From NCBI GenBank assembly GCA_033064195.1, contig JARBJD010000135.1:62001-126000 (forward strand): DNA of 64,000 nt, given 5' to 3'. A program made the translations under genes and the position numbers. The stretch's first letter is position 1, and each line of letters starts with the position of its first letter. The notes under the pieces are model-generated. The model ran no database searches and was not told the origin of the DNA. It worked only from the letters and a program-made list of their open reading frames with translations. This stretch comes from Blattamonas nauphoetae (lineage: Eukaryota; Preaxostyla; Oxymonadida). This document shows, piece after piece, positions 21,337 through 32,821 of this stretch.

Positions 21337-22060
21337 GTACACCACTTCACCTTATCGTTTCATTTCACAACTATTTGATTTCAATTCTCTTTTTTGATCA
21401 AAACAAGGTAGAACACAGAACTAAAAATGTTTGATCGTCAAGATAAAAATGAACTGTGAGATCTGGTACATGAATGTGTTTTATCACTTCAAACATTGTT
21501 TCACTTCACAATTTTGATCTCTTTATTGACATTTTTGCTCTAATTTTTCATAAAACAAAGTGGTGTACCAACGAGATTCAATCTGAAATGATCGGTGAGA
21601 TCTGGTACATGAATGTGTTTTATCGTTTAGTTTTCACTTCACTCACTCTTAATTCCTCTTGTTTTCTGAAATTTTGTTGAACGCGTTCATAAGGTGAAGT
21701 GGTGTACCAACGAAGTGAGAAAAACAATGATTGGAGAGATCTGGTACGTCACTTCACTTTATCGTTGCTAACATTGTTTCACTTCACAATTTTACTCTAA
21801 TTAGAAACATTTTGCCAAACCCGTTCATAAAGTGAAGTGGTGTACCAATGAAACGCGAACAACAAAGATCGTTCAGATCTGGTACATGAGTTTGTTTTAT
21901 CGTCTCATTCCCACTTCAATCACTCTTTTTTTCTCTTTGTTTGTGAAATTTTGACGAACCCGTTCATAAGGTGAAGTGGTGTACCAACGGAACGCGAAGG
22001 AGCGTGATCGTGCATATCTGGTACGTCACTTCACCTTATCGTTTCATTCTCACTTCATTT
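21337..22060. repeat. Tandem array of about 138-bp hairpin-forming units
   Basis: The word GTGGTGTACCA recurs at about 21561, 21700, 21836 and 21975, each followed by ATCTGGTAC about 40 bases on (also at about 21462). In the units where GTGGTGTACCA is followed by GGTACGTCACTTCACCTTATCG the flanks AAGGTGAAGTG and CACTTCACCTT are complementary, so each can fold into a hairpin. The array begins just outside the internal terminal repeat. Subterminal repeats of this sort are common transposase-binding regions in large DNA transposons, which is inference here. Confidence 0.8.
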
Positions 22061-23434
22061 ACATTTTAGTACTCTTTTTTTGTGAAATTTGTCTGAACAC
22101 GTTCGTAAATCTCAATACTTACCCACCATTTTCACTATTTCCATTTCACCATTCACTATCATACTTGCCCACTTCATTTTAGCTTCATTCACCTTCATTT
22201 GGTCTAATTAAGAGAAAAAGTCGACGAAAAATGAAGTATTGTGATGTGCTCGTGAAGTGTGAATGACTGAAAAATGGGTTGTAAAATGAGGGAATGAAGA
22301 GGAGAGTTGAATACCTGAAATGTGAAACGTGGAAAGTGAAATGAGAGATGAAAGGTGTTGAAGTTGTTTAAGCTTAGACAAACGGTATGATGGAAAAACA
22401 CATAAAACCAACATTATGAAAAAACTAGTCGTTAAAAGTGTCGCGAAAATTCAGTACTCCCTCCTCGAAAGGTGAGAAAGAAGATGTGATGTGAGAAAAT
22501 CGGGGCAAAAATCGATATGAGTGAAAAGTTGGTGAAAATGTGGTGCAAAAGGTGCGTTCAAAAAGAGGACTATGAAGGTGAGGTGATCGGGAACCTAGGA
22601 AAAGCGTCGGAAGGACGCAAATGTGAAGATTTTGAAAAATCTAACGTAAAAACGAAAACTGACGAAAAAGTGGTGAAAGATGACGTGAAAAGTGAGGTTG
22701 AAAAGTGTCACCAAAAGGCGACTCCGAGCGAAATGAAGTGTAAAAACGCAAATAGGAGGCAAAAGTGATCCTAAAAGTGAAGTGCTGAAAGCGCATACAT
22801 TTTTTTAAAAATTCGGAGAAACTCGAAAAATGGAATGTGGGTTGATCAAGAAAAATCCCGATCCGGCCTTGATCTAACCAAAAATCCCAAAAGTGTTTTT
22901 ATCGCGAATTTCACCTTCTGAAATCGATTTTGTAATTTTAGAAGGTGTTTCAGGTGTATTTGAGCCATATAGCAGCAGTTTTAAGCAAGTTCTGAAAATC
23001 GACTTTTGGTCACTTTTCGACCACAGTTCGGTACGTAGCTCCACGAATTCTCAACCGATTTTCATCAGGATTGTTTTGATCGACGACTCACATCGTCCCC
23101 GACATTTTAGAATTTTTTTCGATTTTTTTCGAAGTGGTTCTCAAGTTGGATTCACTGTGTTCGAGTTCAAAAGTGAAAAAACATCGAAAAAAGTGACAAC
23201 ATTTTTGGATTATGACAAAAATTTGCTTCAAAATTGACGCTTAAAATGAGGTCGAAATATTGGACATATTTCTGGAATTTAGGTCAAATATTGGCATCAT
23301 TGAAATGTCCCAAATTCCTTTTAATACAAGATTTAGAAATGGTCAATCGGAATTGACTTTCAACTTTGGTTTTCAACGACTATTTCAATCTGGTTCCCAA
23401 ATCGTCTACTATACTACTGCCAGCGAATCAGACC
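22061..23434. other. AT-rich stretch upstream of the transposase
   Basis: Very AT-rich with many TGAAA, GTGAAA and GAAAA words and no recognised gene; small frames such as 22517-22768 (Lys-rich) have no motif. It may contain the transposase promoter. Confidence 0.5.
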
Positions 23435-25248
23435 ATGGAAGCATTTCGGACTGAGCTCTACTTCAAAAATCATGAGGAAATCCAATCATTTATCAAAGAA
23501 GTGGCGACAACACACCACATGTTTTTCAGCGTAAAGTCCTCCAAACCACAAGCTCATGTTCATTATTGGTGCACCGCCCATCCTCGGAAACAGGTCAAAA
23601 AGGCAGAACAGCGTCCGCTGACAACCACGCTCGATCAAGGTTAAATGTGTGGTCTCAATTTTAATTACTCAATAAAAACTGACATGTGGACAATGAGATG
23701 GAATCAGAGAGAACACAACCATCCTCCACTCGACACAAATCAAATCAAAGCCTATCGATTGTCAGACAACGACATTGAATCAATCCTCCCACTGATCAAG
23801 GTGGGAGTCAAATCATCCAACATCCTTGCCTCTCTCAAACAGAATCCAGGCTCAAAAGCGAGAATTGAGGATATATACTACCTTCAGAGCGCTTTTAGAA
23901 AAGTAAACGATGGAGGAAACACACCATGCTCAATACATGAAATGCTATCCCAAAAGGGATATGAAACAGACTTTCGCATAAATGAGAAGGGGACAGTCAC
24001 GGCAGTCTTCATCACATCAGGAACTTCGGTCAAGCTCTATCAACAGTTCCCCACAGTGGTCCTCATGGACGCCACTTACAATTCGAACAAGCCGGGTTAC
24101 CATCTGATCCAGATCGTGGGAAAGCACTCCGTTGGTTTGTATTTTGGTATAGCCTATGTTCTGATTCAAACGGAGACAACTCAAGATTACGAATGGGTCC
24201 TTCAACAGTTGAAACTTCGAATGGGTGGATTGGACAATACCGCTGCGTTTGTAACTGATGCAGATGCTGCTGTTGCCGCAGCTTTGAAATCGACTTGCCC
24301 AGAGATAAAACATATCCTTTGTCGCTGGCACATTCAGCGAAATGTCGAGGGACATGTTCGATCTCACCTTGGAACAGATGAGGACACGGAAAGACAAACC
24401 CATGAGTTTATGAAAGAGTGGATGACATTTGTCGACCATGACGATGTGACGACATATCCCACAACCAAATCCGCATTCATAGCAAAGTTCAACACAGAAG
24501 ATTGGGGTCCGATCATGACCTATCTGGAGCATCAGTGGTTTCCAAAGAGCAATCATTCATCTCTTGCTTCGTCAATACTGTTCCACACCTTGGCATCTTG
24601 GTCTCATCGCCTGTGGAAGGCTTGCACAGTGCACTCAAAAACACGCTCTGTAGTTGTAACGTTCGACTCTCTGAGACTTTGAAGAGACTTGTCCGTTTTG
24701 ATCAGTCACAAAAGGGATACCTAAGCTGTCGAATCAAACTGCAACAAAGTCAAAGAATTAACAATCTGAAAATGTCCATACCACTCGCTCAACTATGGAA
24801 GACTGTGTCCTTCCCTGGGATTCAATTCCTATTTGAGCAGCTGTCTGCTGACAGACGAGCTCATCCATGTCGCAACATTACAACCACAACCATGCTCATG
24901 CCCTGTTCCCACGTTCTAGCAGAATTCGTCACAAATCAACAACCTATCCCGTTGTCCATTATTCACCCCGCTTGGCGACTGTATGGTCGTGAAGACAAAC
25001 ACATTCCATTCCAACAAAGCGGATGGGACAGGCGCATCGGTGAAGGAACGAGAATGGTCCTTCTGAGAGACGCAAAATTTCCTTCTGATCGTTCAAAAGG
25101 TAAGCAGAAAGGTACCGCACGTGACACACTCAGAGCTCTAACACCCTGGGCGGAAGAGGTCATCAAGCTCTCGAAGAGAGGGAAACCAACACCCAAGAAG
25201 AAGAGAGCACAACAGGTAACGGTCGTCGGAGGTTTGATAATTGACTAG
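23435..25248 (+). pseudogene. MuDR/FAR1-type MULE transposase, broken
   Basis: From ATG 23435: a FAR1-type zinc domain (YFKNHEEIQSFIKEVATTH, YWCTAHP, then WTMRWNQREHNHPP), then the MULE catalytic core with VLMDATYNSN (first Asp, near 24068), VTDADAAV (second Asp, near 24257), CRWHIQRN, and VEGLHSALK carrying the probable third acidic residue, followed by a SWIM-type CSHVL. Two faults are visible: an in-frame TAA at 23642-23644, directly followed by an ATG, and a frameshift near 24550-24562, after which the code continues in frame to 25248. The TAA could lie in an unrecognised intron, the frameshift less easily. The C-terminus is basic (PTPKKKRAQQ). Confidence 0.85.
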
Positions 25249-27234
25249 TTTGAATGTGTCGACAGTTGACTGTTCATAGAAAAGTTTATTTTCACTTCGA
25301 AACGAAAGAAATCTGTTGAGATCACATTCATGTCGTTAACTCCGTAAAATCACAGTATTGACCTCTTTCTCTGAGAGAGTCGTGTTCGGAGGCGAACTGT
25401 TCTGCCTCAATGATCACGATGTGGTCCATTATTTGAATCCTCAGTCAGGAATCAGAACGTATCCAGACCCCTCACTGACCTGTCGGAGGAGCGGAGTGGG
25501 ATGATTCTGGCCAAACGAGTGGTATGCATGTTGAGCTGTGGAGACGAGGATACAGTACAAGAATTGTTCTTTGATCTGATGAACAATCAGAAGTCCTCGG
25601 ATGATCACCATGAGTTGGGGAAGGAAGAAATAATTGCTTCGGTTCTGAAGAAGGGAGAAGTGAAGCAGTGGAGAGTGAAGAGATCAGAGAATTGCTAGGA
25701 TGTCAGGATGACAAGTTGGAAGATGAAATATGGCAAGTCGTGAACGACATACTGTGGTTGACGTTCGTGGTGAAAGGCAAAGACTTGCAAAAATACTAGT
25801 TGGATATTGGAAGTGCAATTTGCGATGAGAAGCAGTTGATTCGAATTGTTGATCCGTTGTTACCACTATCTTCACTTCAGGAGGACAATTGGAGGTGTTG
25901 AAGGAAAAGTGAGGGCATGAGAGTCTAAGTGAGATTGAAAGAATGAATGTCTCACACTATTCGTCAAGTGATTCAAGATCATCAAGAATTGTAGTTTTTT
26001 CTCTGATTGCACTTGGAGCATCCACTGCTGCCTTCGGCAACCGTGGGTTGATGGAGAAGCACTGAGACTCACAATTTTTGCATATGTGGGGCGTTAGACC
26101 AATTGAGCTGACTAGGGAAGTGTCGTCCTTTCGTCTTGGAGGATGAATTCTGGAGTAGTCTTCGTTTCGAACTCAAATGATGTTGTGACTTGTCGGGTTG
26201 ACGTGTCTTGTGGGGATCAATGGACCTTTTGTTTCGTATTCTGTGTTGATGAAGTTTTGGTTTTGCGCCGACACCTACCAGCGTTCTTATGGCTTTGGTG
26301 ACCCAGCTTATATCGAAGGTCAAATTGACTTGCCACAGTGTGGTACGGAATGTATTGGTTATGAGAGTGCAAGAAATTTGTGTAGTAAGATGGATGGGGT
26401 GTTGTTGGTGATATTTTCAACCATGTTGAAGTCTGACGAAATGAAGTTGGATTGACGATCGACCCATAGTTTCTACAAAAATCAAATGGATTGTTCATCT
26501 CGGCGGTCTGTTTTGTACCATGATCTTTCGAGTTTTCTCGCATTTCCTCTCTCATCACATTTTCTCTCCTTCATTCCATTTATATTGTATCATCCAGCTC
26601 TTTCTGACTTTTGTGTGAAGATCAGTCCATTCGTGAAGATTTATAAGTACATGATGAAGGCAATGAAATTGCTCCTGATGTTCGTGACTTTGAATCGGAT
26701 TGTATCGACGGGAGAAACAAAACAGCTGAACAAATTTGCAGTCCCCAAGTCTCTTCGATTCTCCAACCTGTTCGTCGGAAGATCAATACAATCATTTTTT
26801 CTTCAATTGTTATCAAATCGTCAGCTCAGGTTGGGCAAGTTTCACCATGTCTGACAATTCCCTTGATGATCTCCTGTCTTTCTCTCTTTTGAAGTTCAGA
26901 TTTCATGAGATCGTTGGCAAGACGACTCACTTGACACAAATCACAATCGTCAAGTTATGTTCGAACCGCCCAAGTTCAAAAGACGTGTCAAACACTTCAT
27001 CGAATTACATTCAGATGCCCTCCTCAGCCTCCGCACCACCCGGCAGCAATTTACCCTATTACCGATGACTGTCACACGTATACGACTCATTCCAGTCTGT
27101 CTTCTCGATATTGTTCATATTTATTCTTTTCTTTTGGAAGCTCCCTCATTTTCAACGGAATCCCTTCCATCCATCATGTCATGTTGAAAACAGCTTTAAA
27201 ACCATCCGACACTCATCAAATCAGCACTCGCACT
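25249..27234. other. MULE interior, decayed sequence
   Basis: No confident gene. A plus-strand stretch from about 25378 to 25698 has the kelch-like words VFGGELFCLND and HYLNPQSG, followed by an acidic helix, but no second kelch blade is seen. Frames at 26198-27187 are short and change phase repeatedly, as expected of decayed coding DNA. Confidence 0.35.
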
Positions 27235-27267
27235 ATTCTCATACCGAAGAATCTTCGGTATGAGAAT
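27235..27267. repeat. Perfect 15-bp inverted repeat
   Basis: ATTCTCATACCGAAG, then AAT, then its exact reverse complement. It would form a perfect hairpin with a three-base loop. It is not associated with a gene end that I can identify. Confidence 0.9.
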
Positions 27268-28051
27268 GAATTTCTCGTCCAAAGACCTTCATTGACTTCA
27301 TTCCTTCTGTTCCTCTAATCTCCCTTTTACTCCAATCGATAGCTTAGCTGGCTTTTCAATTGACAATACAACTCGATTCGCATCATGTTGCCTTGATGTT
27401 CTCAACTATTCCATCGATCAACTCCCACTGAATCTCGAACACTCACCCAGTCCTCATCTTCCTACCCAAGCTCCGACGTTCGTCAGGACATCACATGAAT
27501 CGTTGCCTTCCATCATACGCTGATCATATCCCGTTTATCTCTTTTTATTTCCTTCACCAATCCAATACTTTTCAGGATCCAACCTCCACCTCATCCTCCT
27601 CATCTGCCACGTCCCCAGCATCTACCGTCTCTTCTCCTCATCAGAAACTCCACTCATCCGATATGACCCTGCTGTTGTCGCAATGCTCTCAGCTATTGCA
27701 GAGGAAGGTTTGCTCACATCCCATTTCATCATCTTTTCTCTCGTTTTACATAAACAGTCCGGCACCATCAACCACCCATCTCGCCTTCTGAACAAATATC
27801 GTTCTTCAGCCCTCTCCTCACCAACTCCATACTCAACACTCTCTTCGCACCCTCTTCACGAGCTATGGACAACAACTCTCCATCTTTTGAAAACCTCACC
27901 AAAGGCTTCAGGGAACAATGTCCACGCAGATGTTACGAAAAACCCGAAACTTTCGGAATAGAAGGAATGATGAAGAGTGGACCGTTGTTGAAACGAGTCT
28001 ATAGTTTCAAAATTCAACACGCTAAAACTTCCGGGTTGTGTTTTGCGAAAT

Positions 28052-28133
28052 GACCGAATCGTTTCGAAACAGTACAATCGTTTCGAAGCAGTCCAATCGA
28101 TTTTGAAACGGTCCCATCATTTCAAAACGAGGT
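28052..28133. repeat. Four degenerate 20-bp direct repeats
   Basis: Units of about 20 bases of the form CAATCGTTTCGAAACAGTC recur four times with increasing divergence. No function is evident. Confidence 0.6.
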
Positions 28134-28789
28134 CATCGCCGCTCGCTATTTTCATCCAATTCTCACTTCATTGAAGACAATGAATGCTCTATCATCAGCC
28201 ATTCCTGTCGTTGTTTCTCTTTGGATCCAACTACAGTAAACAATGATTTGTTTTAAAACGAAGTCGACATTCAAGATGGATCAAGTCGACATTCTCATCA
28301 AAAAATGTCGCAACCGCTTTCAATTTGGACTCGTTGCTGCTGAACCAGATTTGCGTCCACAATTTTCATCAAGTGCTGTTCGCCACCTCGATCCCCAATC
28401 ACGAAGTGTACAGGCAACTTGGCCGTGTTTTTGGTATATTTTTTTTCTCTTCACCTTACTTTCTTGGACTACATGATAATTTACAGTAGAAAACAGGTTC
28501 CAATCTTCCTGAAGCTATCACAAATCAATGGTCAAAATTCAACTCTCGTCATATCGTGTTCTCGACAAATTTTGGCCGTGTGATCACATTTTTTCACAAT
28601 CAAATACTTGCTAGTATCCATTTTGAAGCTATCACTAGTATTCTCTGCAATGTCGTGAGATCTCGCTCTATTCTGAACAGAGGTGGGAATCTTCCCAAAA
28701 TTCGCTGATAAAGATTCACCTCTTCTCATCAACATGAACTGATGTTTTTCCTTCAAGGAAAGTTGTCAAAGTTAGCATGTAACATGACG

Positions 28790-31600
28790 AGTTGCCAGAA
28801 ACCACACCAAGATTAACACCGATCAGAACCCTGATACTCGCCACGATACAACCACTCACCATCGATATGTGGAAGAGAAACCTCAGAAAGAACGAAAGGG
28901 TGAAATTTTGATGTATTTGTCATCTCGAGCAAAGGATTTGGATGAGTGTGAATTAAAACGGAACAACTGAATCTGGAAAGAGCTGATAATTGTGTCACGA
29001 GGATATTATCATGTCCAAGAATCAGTACCGCCTCTATTTAGCTCCACTATCAACTCTGTGTCCAGATCTGGTTGATCTTCCACCCATAATTTTTTCATTT
29101 CGAAAAAGTTCGCTGTGTTGCGAAACGATGGGCTCGATTTGCCAAAGGTCCAGTGAAGGAGAAACTGCTGGTAGATTGGAACAGAGACCAAAAAGTCATC
29201 AAGAAGTTTCAAAACAGAAGCTTGAGGGATCAATTTTACTGACGTGAAAAGCCCCCAGGTTTGACACCGTACACTGTTCATAAAGAGTCCTCTTCGATCT
29301 GACGTTTATCACTGTTCTTGAGACTGAACTTGAAGTGAATGGGAGTTGTGTATTCAACAATATTGTCAAGACGATTGGTTTTCTAATTCTTTAGTTCCAG
29401 TAATGCAAGAGTGGTTCTCGAATCAAATTTGGCCATTGTTGCTGTTTTGTCCAGCATTTCCTGACTCTCTCATTAGATCTGATTTAGAACAATGAATTGT
29501 GGAAAGGACATTTGCGTGTCAACAGTGTTTTGCGGGAATAGTGAAGTATCTGCCTTATTGGCGTCTCATTTGAGATGTGGAGACTGAACGACACCGAAAG
29601 ACCCATTGTGTTATTACCGGTGTTGATTAGGCATGTGATAACAACTTGGGTAGAGGAAATGTCAAGTGGGATGGCAATAGAGCGGAGAACTTGTGGAGAG
29701 TAGATGACAGTGATCACGTCGATCATTTCTCAATTCACCGCTTGGAACAATTGGTAGGACGTGAGAGTTGTATTCCATCATTTGTTTGGGCGAGCTGTCC
29801 TGTGGAATGAAAATGAGTACGAGTATGAATCTCTCGGAGACTATTCACCCACTGGTCGAAAGATACTCGTTTGCGATCATACTCAGAGATAGAGTCGTAC
29901 TAAAACGATGTTCACTGTGTGGGAGGTCATTTCGGCATAAATCGTAAGAATAACTTATGTTCGGTTGCAATTCTTGAAGATTTTTAAAAGGAACGAATAT
30001 GTGGAGACTGAGTTGAGAGAGAATCTCGCTTTGAAGCCCGGTGCATCAGTGGAGACAGTGATGTGTGTGAGACGATCTGACGCATTCACTTTTGGAAGGC
30101 ACCAAGCATCAAGTGAGTTGAGGTTGAGATCTTCAGACTAGGAGTGGAGAATAGAAGAGATAGTCCATGATGCCCGATTTTCACACGAGGATTTCTTTCA
30201 CCCAAACTTCGCACGTGATAAGAGGACTGTTCCAGAAAAACGAACAAAATAATCTTCAAAGGGGAGAAAGGAAGAATGAAAAAAATGTTCTGCGAATTGA
30301 TGGTTAGAAGAGTAACGATGAAGAAAGACAGGACAACGAAAAATTGTGAGTGAATCGAGAACGAAGTTGGTGGACTCAAGATAACTCACATTTCACATCC
30401 TGTCCTTCGTGGAAAATGGACACATTCATTTTGGAAGGAATATTCGCTCAAAACTGCCGCTGCTGTTCGGTCAGCTGATTCACGATTCCTGTGTGTGATA
30501 AGGAGACAGAAGGACACGACATTGAAAACAATGAGCTTAAATATGACGGAATACATGATTTGACTGAGGCAAACAGCATGGAGATTTTGGAAGGAGGAGT
30601 GTGAAAATTGGGAACAGTCGGTTGAGATGATTCCGATGACAAGCTGAGTGGAGTGGTGATAAGTGTTAACTGAAGTCCTGCAAAACGAGCGGAGATGGGT
30701 GAGTGACAGATTAGCGAGGTCAGCTATTGGATCAAGGGGTTGTTTCAGATCAGTGGGAGATGCTGGTGGTGCTGAAACATTTGCTGCAATCGCATCTTCG
30801 TGTAGAAGCGATCTCGTTCAATGATCAAATTTTGGTTGATATGAACCAGTTCCAGAAGCACATCCTCCATTCCGGTGAACGTGAACGGGGATATTGATGT
30901 GTGTGGTCTGATGGTCCTCCCCCTGAACGTCACACAAACACATATTCATCTCGAAAAAACTTCAATGGTCACTGGAAGGCTCACGGCATCGAGCTTTATT
31001 TGTGCTTCCCTTCTGTCTTCATGACACAGGCTCGTCGCTTCGACTTCTGCTTCTGTCTCTCCACTACCTCGATCTTAATCATAACGAGTTGTGTCTCCGA
31101 TGTCGTAAATGTGATCTTGTAGACGATCTTCGTCTTTCTTGGCCGTTCCGAAACAGAAACGTGTAGGTATCAAGAGATCATGAACTCTGAAGTGTTGGAC
31201 GTTCACAAGGCTGATAAGAAGACAAACGAGACGGAGATTGTTCAAGTCATCTGGTTTGAGAGTGAGTGTGGAGAAAGAGAAACAGTTTTCAATCTGAAAC
31301 GATTCTGATTGAGTGTGACGAACCTGTAACGCTGCAAGAAGTATTGTTCTGGCGAAAAGAGAAATCCATTTCTGTCGAGATTTGGAGATCTGAGAGTATC
31401 AAATCGAGTGCCATATCAGTCGAGTACAAGAAGGAATATGAGATCATGAATTGAGACGAGAAAAATGAAACCGAACCGATGAGAATAAAACGGTAATTAT
31501 CATCTACTACGGATATGTCATCAAAAACGCGATAAACAGCAGAGGTCGTTGAAAAGCGGTTCAATCGAATATGGATTTGGGAGGATCCAACTCACAGAAC
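28790..31600 (-). other. Coding-like relics on the minus strand of the MULE
   Basis: Minus-strand stretches read like protein: near 29726-29484 (MIDVITVIYSPQVLRSIAIP), 29281-29009, 28998-28813 (FVLSEVSLPHIDGEWLYRG), a hydrophobic signal-like start at 30379, and 30933-30745 (MEDVLLELVHINQNLIIERD). They are separated by stops and phase changes and have no motif I recognise. They may be exons of one decayed gene, possibly with short introns. I cannot tell whether it is a second transposon gene or captured host DNA. Confidence 0.3.
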
Positions 31601-31962
31601 GGAAAATTCCGTTCGATGGACTAAACCGGATCATCCAATCATAAATACTCGAAGAGCACCAAAAAAAGAACAAACACGAAGTTTTTTCATCCATTCTGGA
31701 AAAAGAATTGCCGATCCCAGGATTCGATCCTGGGACTCAGGAGTGAAAGTCACCCAATCTACCAACTACACCAGTCGATCATTTTTTCATCAATAAACTT
31801 CAGTACAGATATCATTTTAAAACACCAACTTTTTTTTGAGTTTTCCAACTTTTTTTTGAGTTTTCCAACTTTTTTTCAGATTTCCAACTTTTGTTCAGAT
31901 TTCCAACTGGCATTGAGTTTTCCAACTTTACTCGAGAAAACCAACTCTAAATTGAGGCAGCC
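31600..31962 (-). repeat. MULE right terminal inverted repeat (copy R)
   Basis: Has the same order of parts as the left end but is more diverged. From the outer end (31962 inward): GGCTGCCTCAATTTAGAG, GTTGGTTTTCTCGAGTA, a set of about 20-base AGTTGGAAA repeats rich in A, and a tRNA-like stretch at 31709-31781, then AT-rich DNA. The outer 35 bases are nearly identical to the left end, which identifies it as the true partner across the 9-bp duplication. Confidence 0.85.
31709..31781 (-). repeat. tRNA-Glu-like sequence in the right MULE end
   Basis: On the minus strand it has GTGTAGTTGGTAGATTG (D-arm and A box), CTTTCAC in the anticodon-loop position (anticodon TTC, Glu) and a perfect five-pair T-arm CCAGG-ATCGAAT-CCTGG. 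The acceptor arms do not pair well and the anticodon stem is poor, so it is more likely a tRNA-derived element or pseudogene than a working tRNA. Confidence 0.6.
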
Positions 31963-32472
31963 GTGGATATCGAGTGCCTCTTCAAAAGAAAGAGACTGTG
32001 GATTGAGAGTGATGACGACTCGAGGGAGCAGATCAGCTTTGACGAGGGTCAGATTGAAGAGAGCTGAACACCACATAATCAAACAATCGAGCATCTTCAT
32101 TGCTGCTGTGGTAATCACCTGACTGGGTGAGGAAAGGAGTACCCCAATGGAATGGACGAAATCTGTCGCAGATTCACCGGGTGTTTGCCCAAGGCTGGTG
32201 AGAAAGGCATCGGCTGACTCTTCATCATCCGGAGACACGGATTCGAGGAATTTCACGGCTTTTGCCTCCATTGAGACATCGAGTGCAGGTTGGAGCTTCA
32301 GAGTGGCAACGAGAGATTGAATGACAACTGCCTTTTCTGGTTCAGACCGAGTCCTCTCATGGCTCCAATTCAGGAAAGGTAAACAATCTGGAGAATGTGA
32401 AAAGCAGTGGAAAGAGATACCAGGGCAAGAAGAATCAGGTGAGGGGTGAATTTTCAAGTCTAAACCAGTCAT
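31963..32472 (-). pseudogene. Family copy D, 5' half, cut off by the 17-kb transposon
   Basis: Minus-strand ATG at 32472 (MTGLDLKIHPSPDSSCPG), FLNWSHE, EKAVVIQSLVATLKLQPALD, ATDFVHSIGVLLSS, LVKADLLPRVVITLNPQSLSF and ALDIH, where the transposon begins. Without the element the frame continues directly into the half at 13850-14801. The head closely resembles copy A. The family upstream motif is at 32495-32512. Confidence 0.85.
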
Positions 32473-32589
32473 TCTGTTGGAGTGCGAAGTCAAACACTCG
32501 TTATGGGTCAGAGAAAAGAATGTGTGAAACAATCAGTTTGAGATGGAATAGACATCCGAAAAGGAAAAAAGAGTCAATGAAGATTGAGA

Positions 32590-32717
32590 TGATGTCTTCA
32601 GGTCAATCTCGGTCATTCTCTCGGATTCAAGGGAAAAAAGCTCGTAATGGGTCAGAGACAAGAATGAGAAAAACAATGATATTGAGGTGAAATATCCGTT
32701 GCAAAAGGAAATTTATG
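32590..32717 (-). pseudogene. Short 5' relic of another family copy
   Basis: CTCGTAATGGGTCAGA at 32641-32656 is the family motif on the minus strand, and about 25 bases inward (cat at 32613-32615) a short family-type start (MTEIDLK) can be read. After a few codons it joins the upstream flank of copy D. It is a truncated tandem copy, showing that copies recombine through their leaders. Confidence 0.65.
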
Positions 32718-32821
32718 GTGTGAATTAGGCATGGGCAGCGGTCGGTCCGACTGCTCGTCGACCGACCGACTACTTTTCGGGAGGATCAACCCCTTTTCTC
32801 CGAGCTGTTTTTCATGTCTGT

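Larger units (their letters stand above)
14802..31962. mobile_element. 17.2-kb Mutator-like (MULE) DNA transposon with cargo
   Basis: The 9-bp sequence GTGGATATC lies immediately before (14793-14801) and after (31963-31971), and one copy of it restores the reading frame of family copy D exactly. The two ends are inverted relatives that begin GGCTGCCTCAATTT. A 9-bp duplication, long inverted ends and an internal FAR1/MuDR-type transposase (23435-25248) together fit the Mutator superfamily. Inside are a phosphatase-like gene and other cargo (15.8-20.8 kb), a third terminal-type repeat (20829-21333), a hairpin satellite and long AT-rich stretches. The transposase is broken, so this copy would need another source of enzyme to move. 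Confidence 0.85.

Noticed and set aside
25378-25698. A kelch gene
   Set aside because: Only one short kelch-like phrase is present and no second blade, start or continuation is seen.
14802-31962. A Polinton-type or other virus-like element, suggested by the size and long inverted ends
   Set aside because: No gene typical of such elements was seen. The 9-bp duplication and the MuDR/FAR1-type transposase fit a plain Mutator-like DNA transposon.
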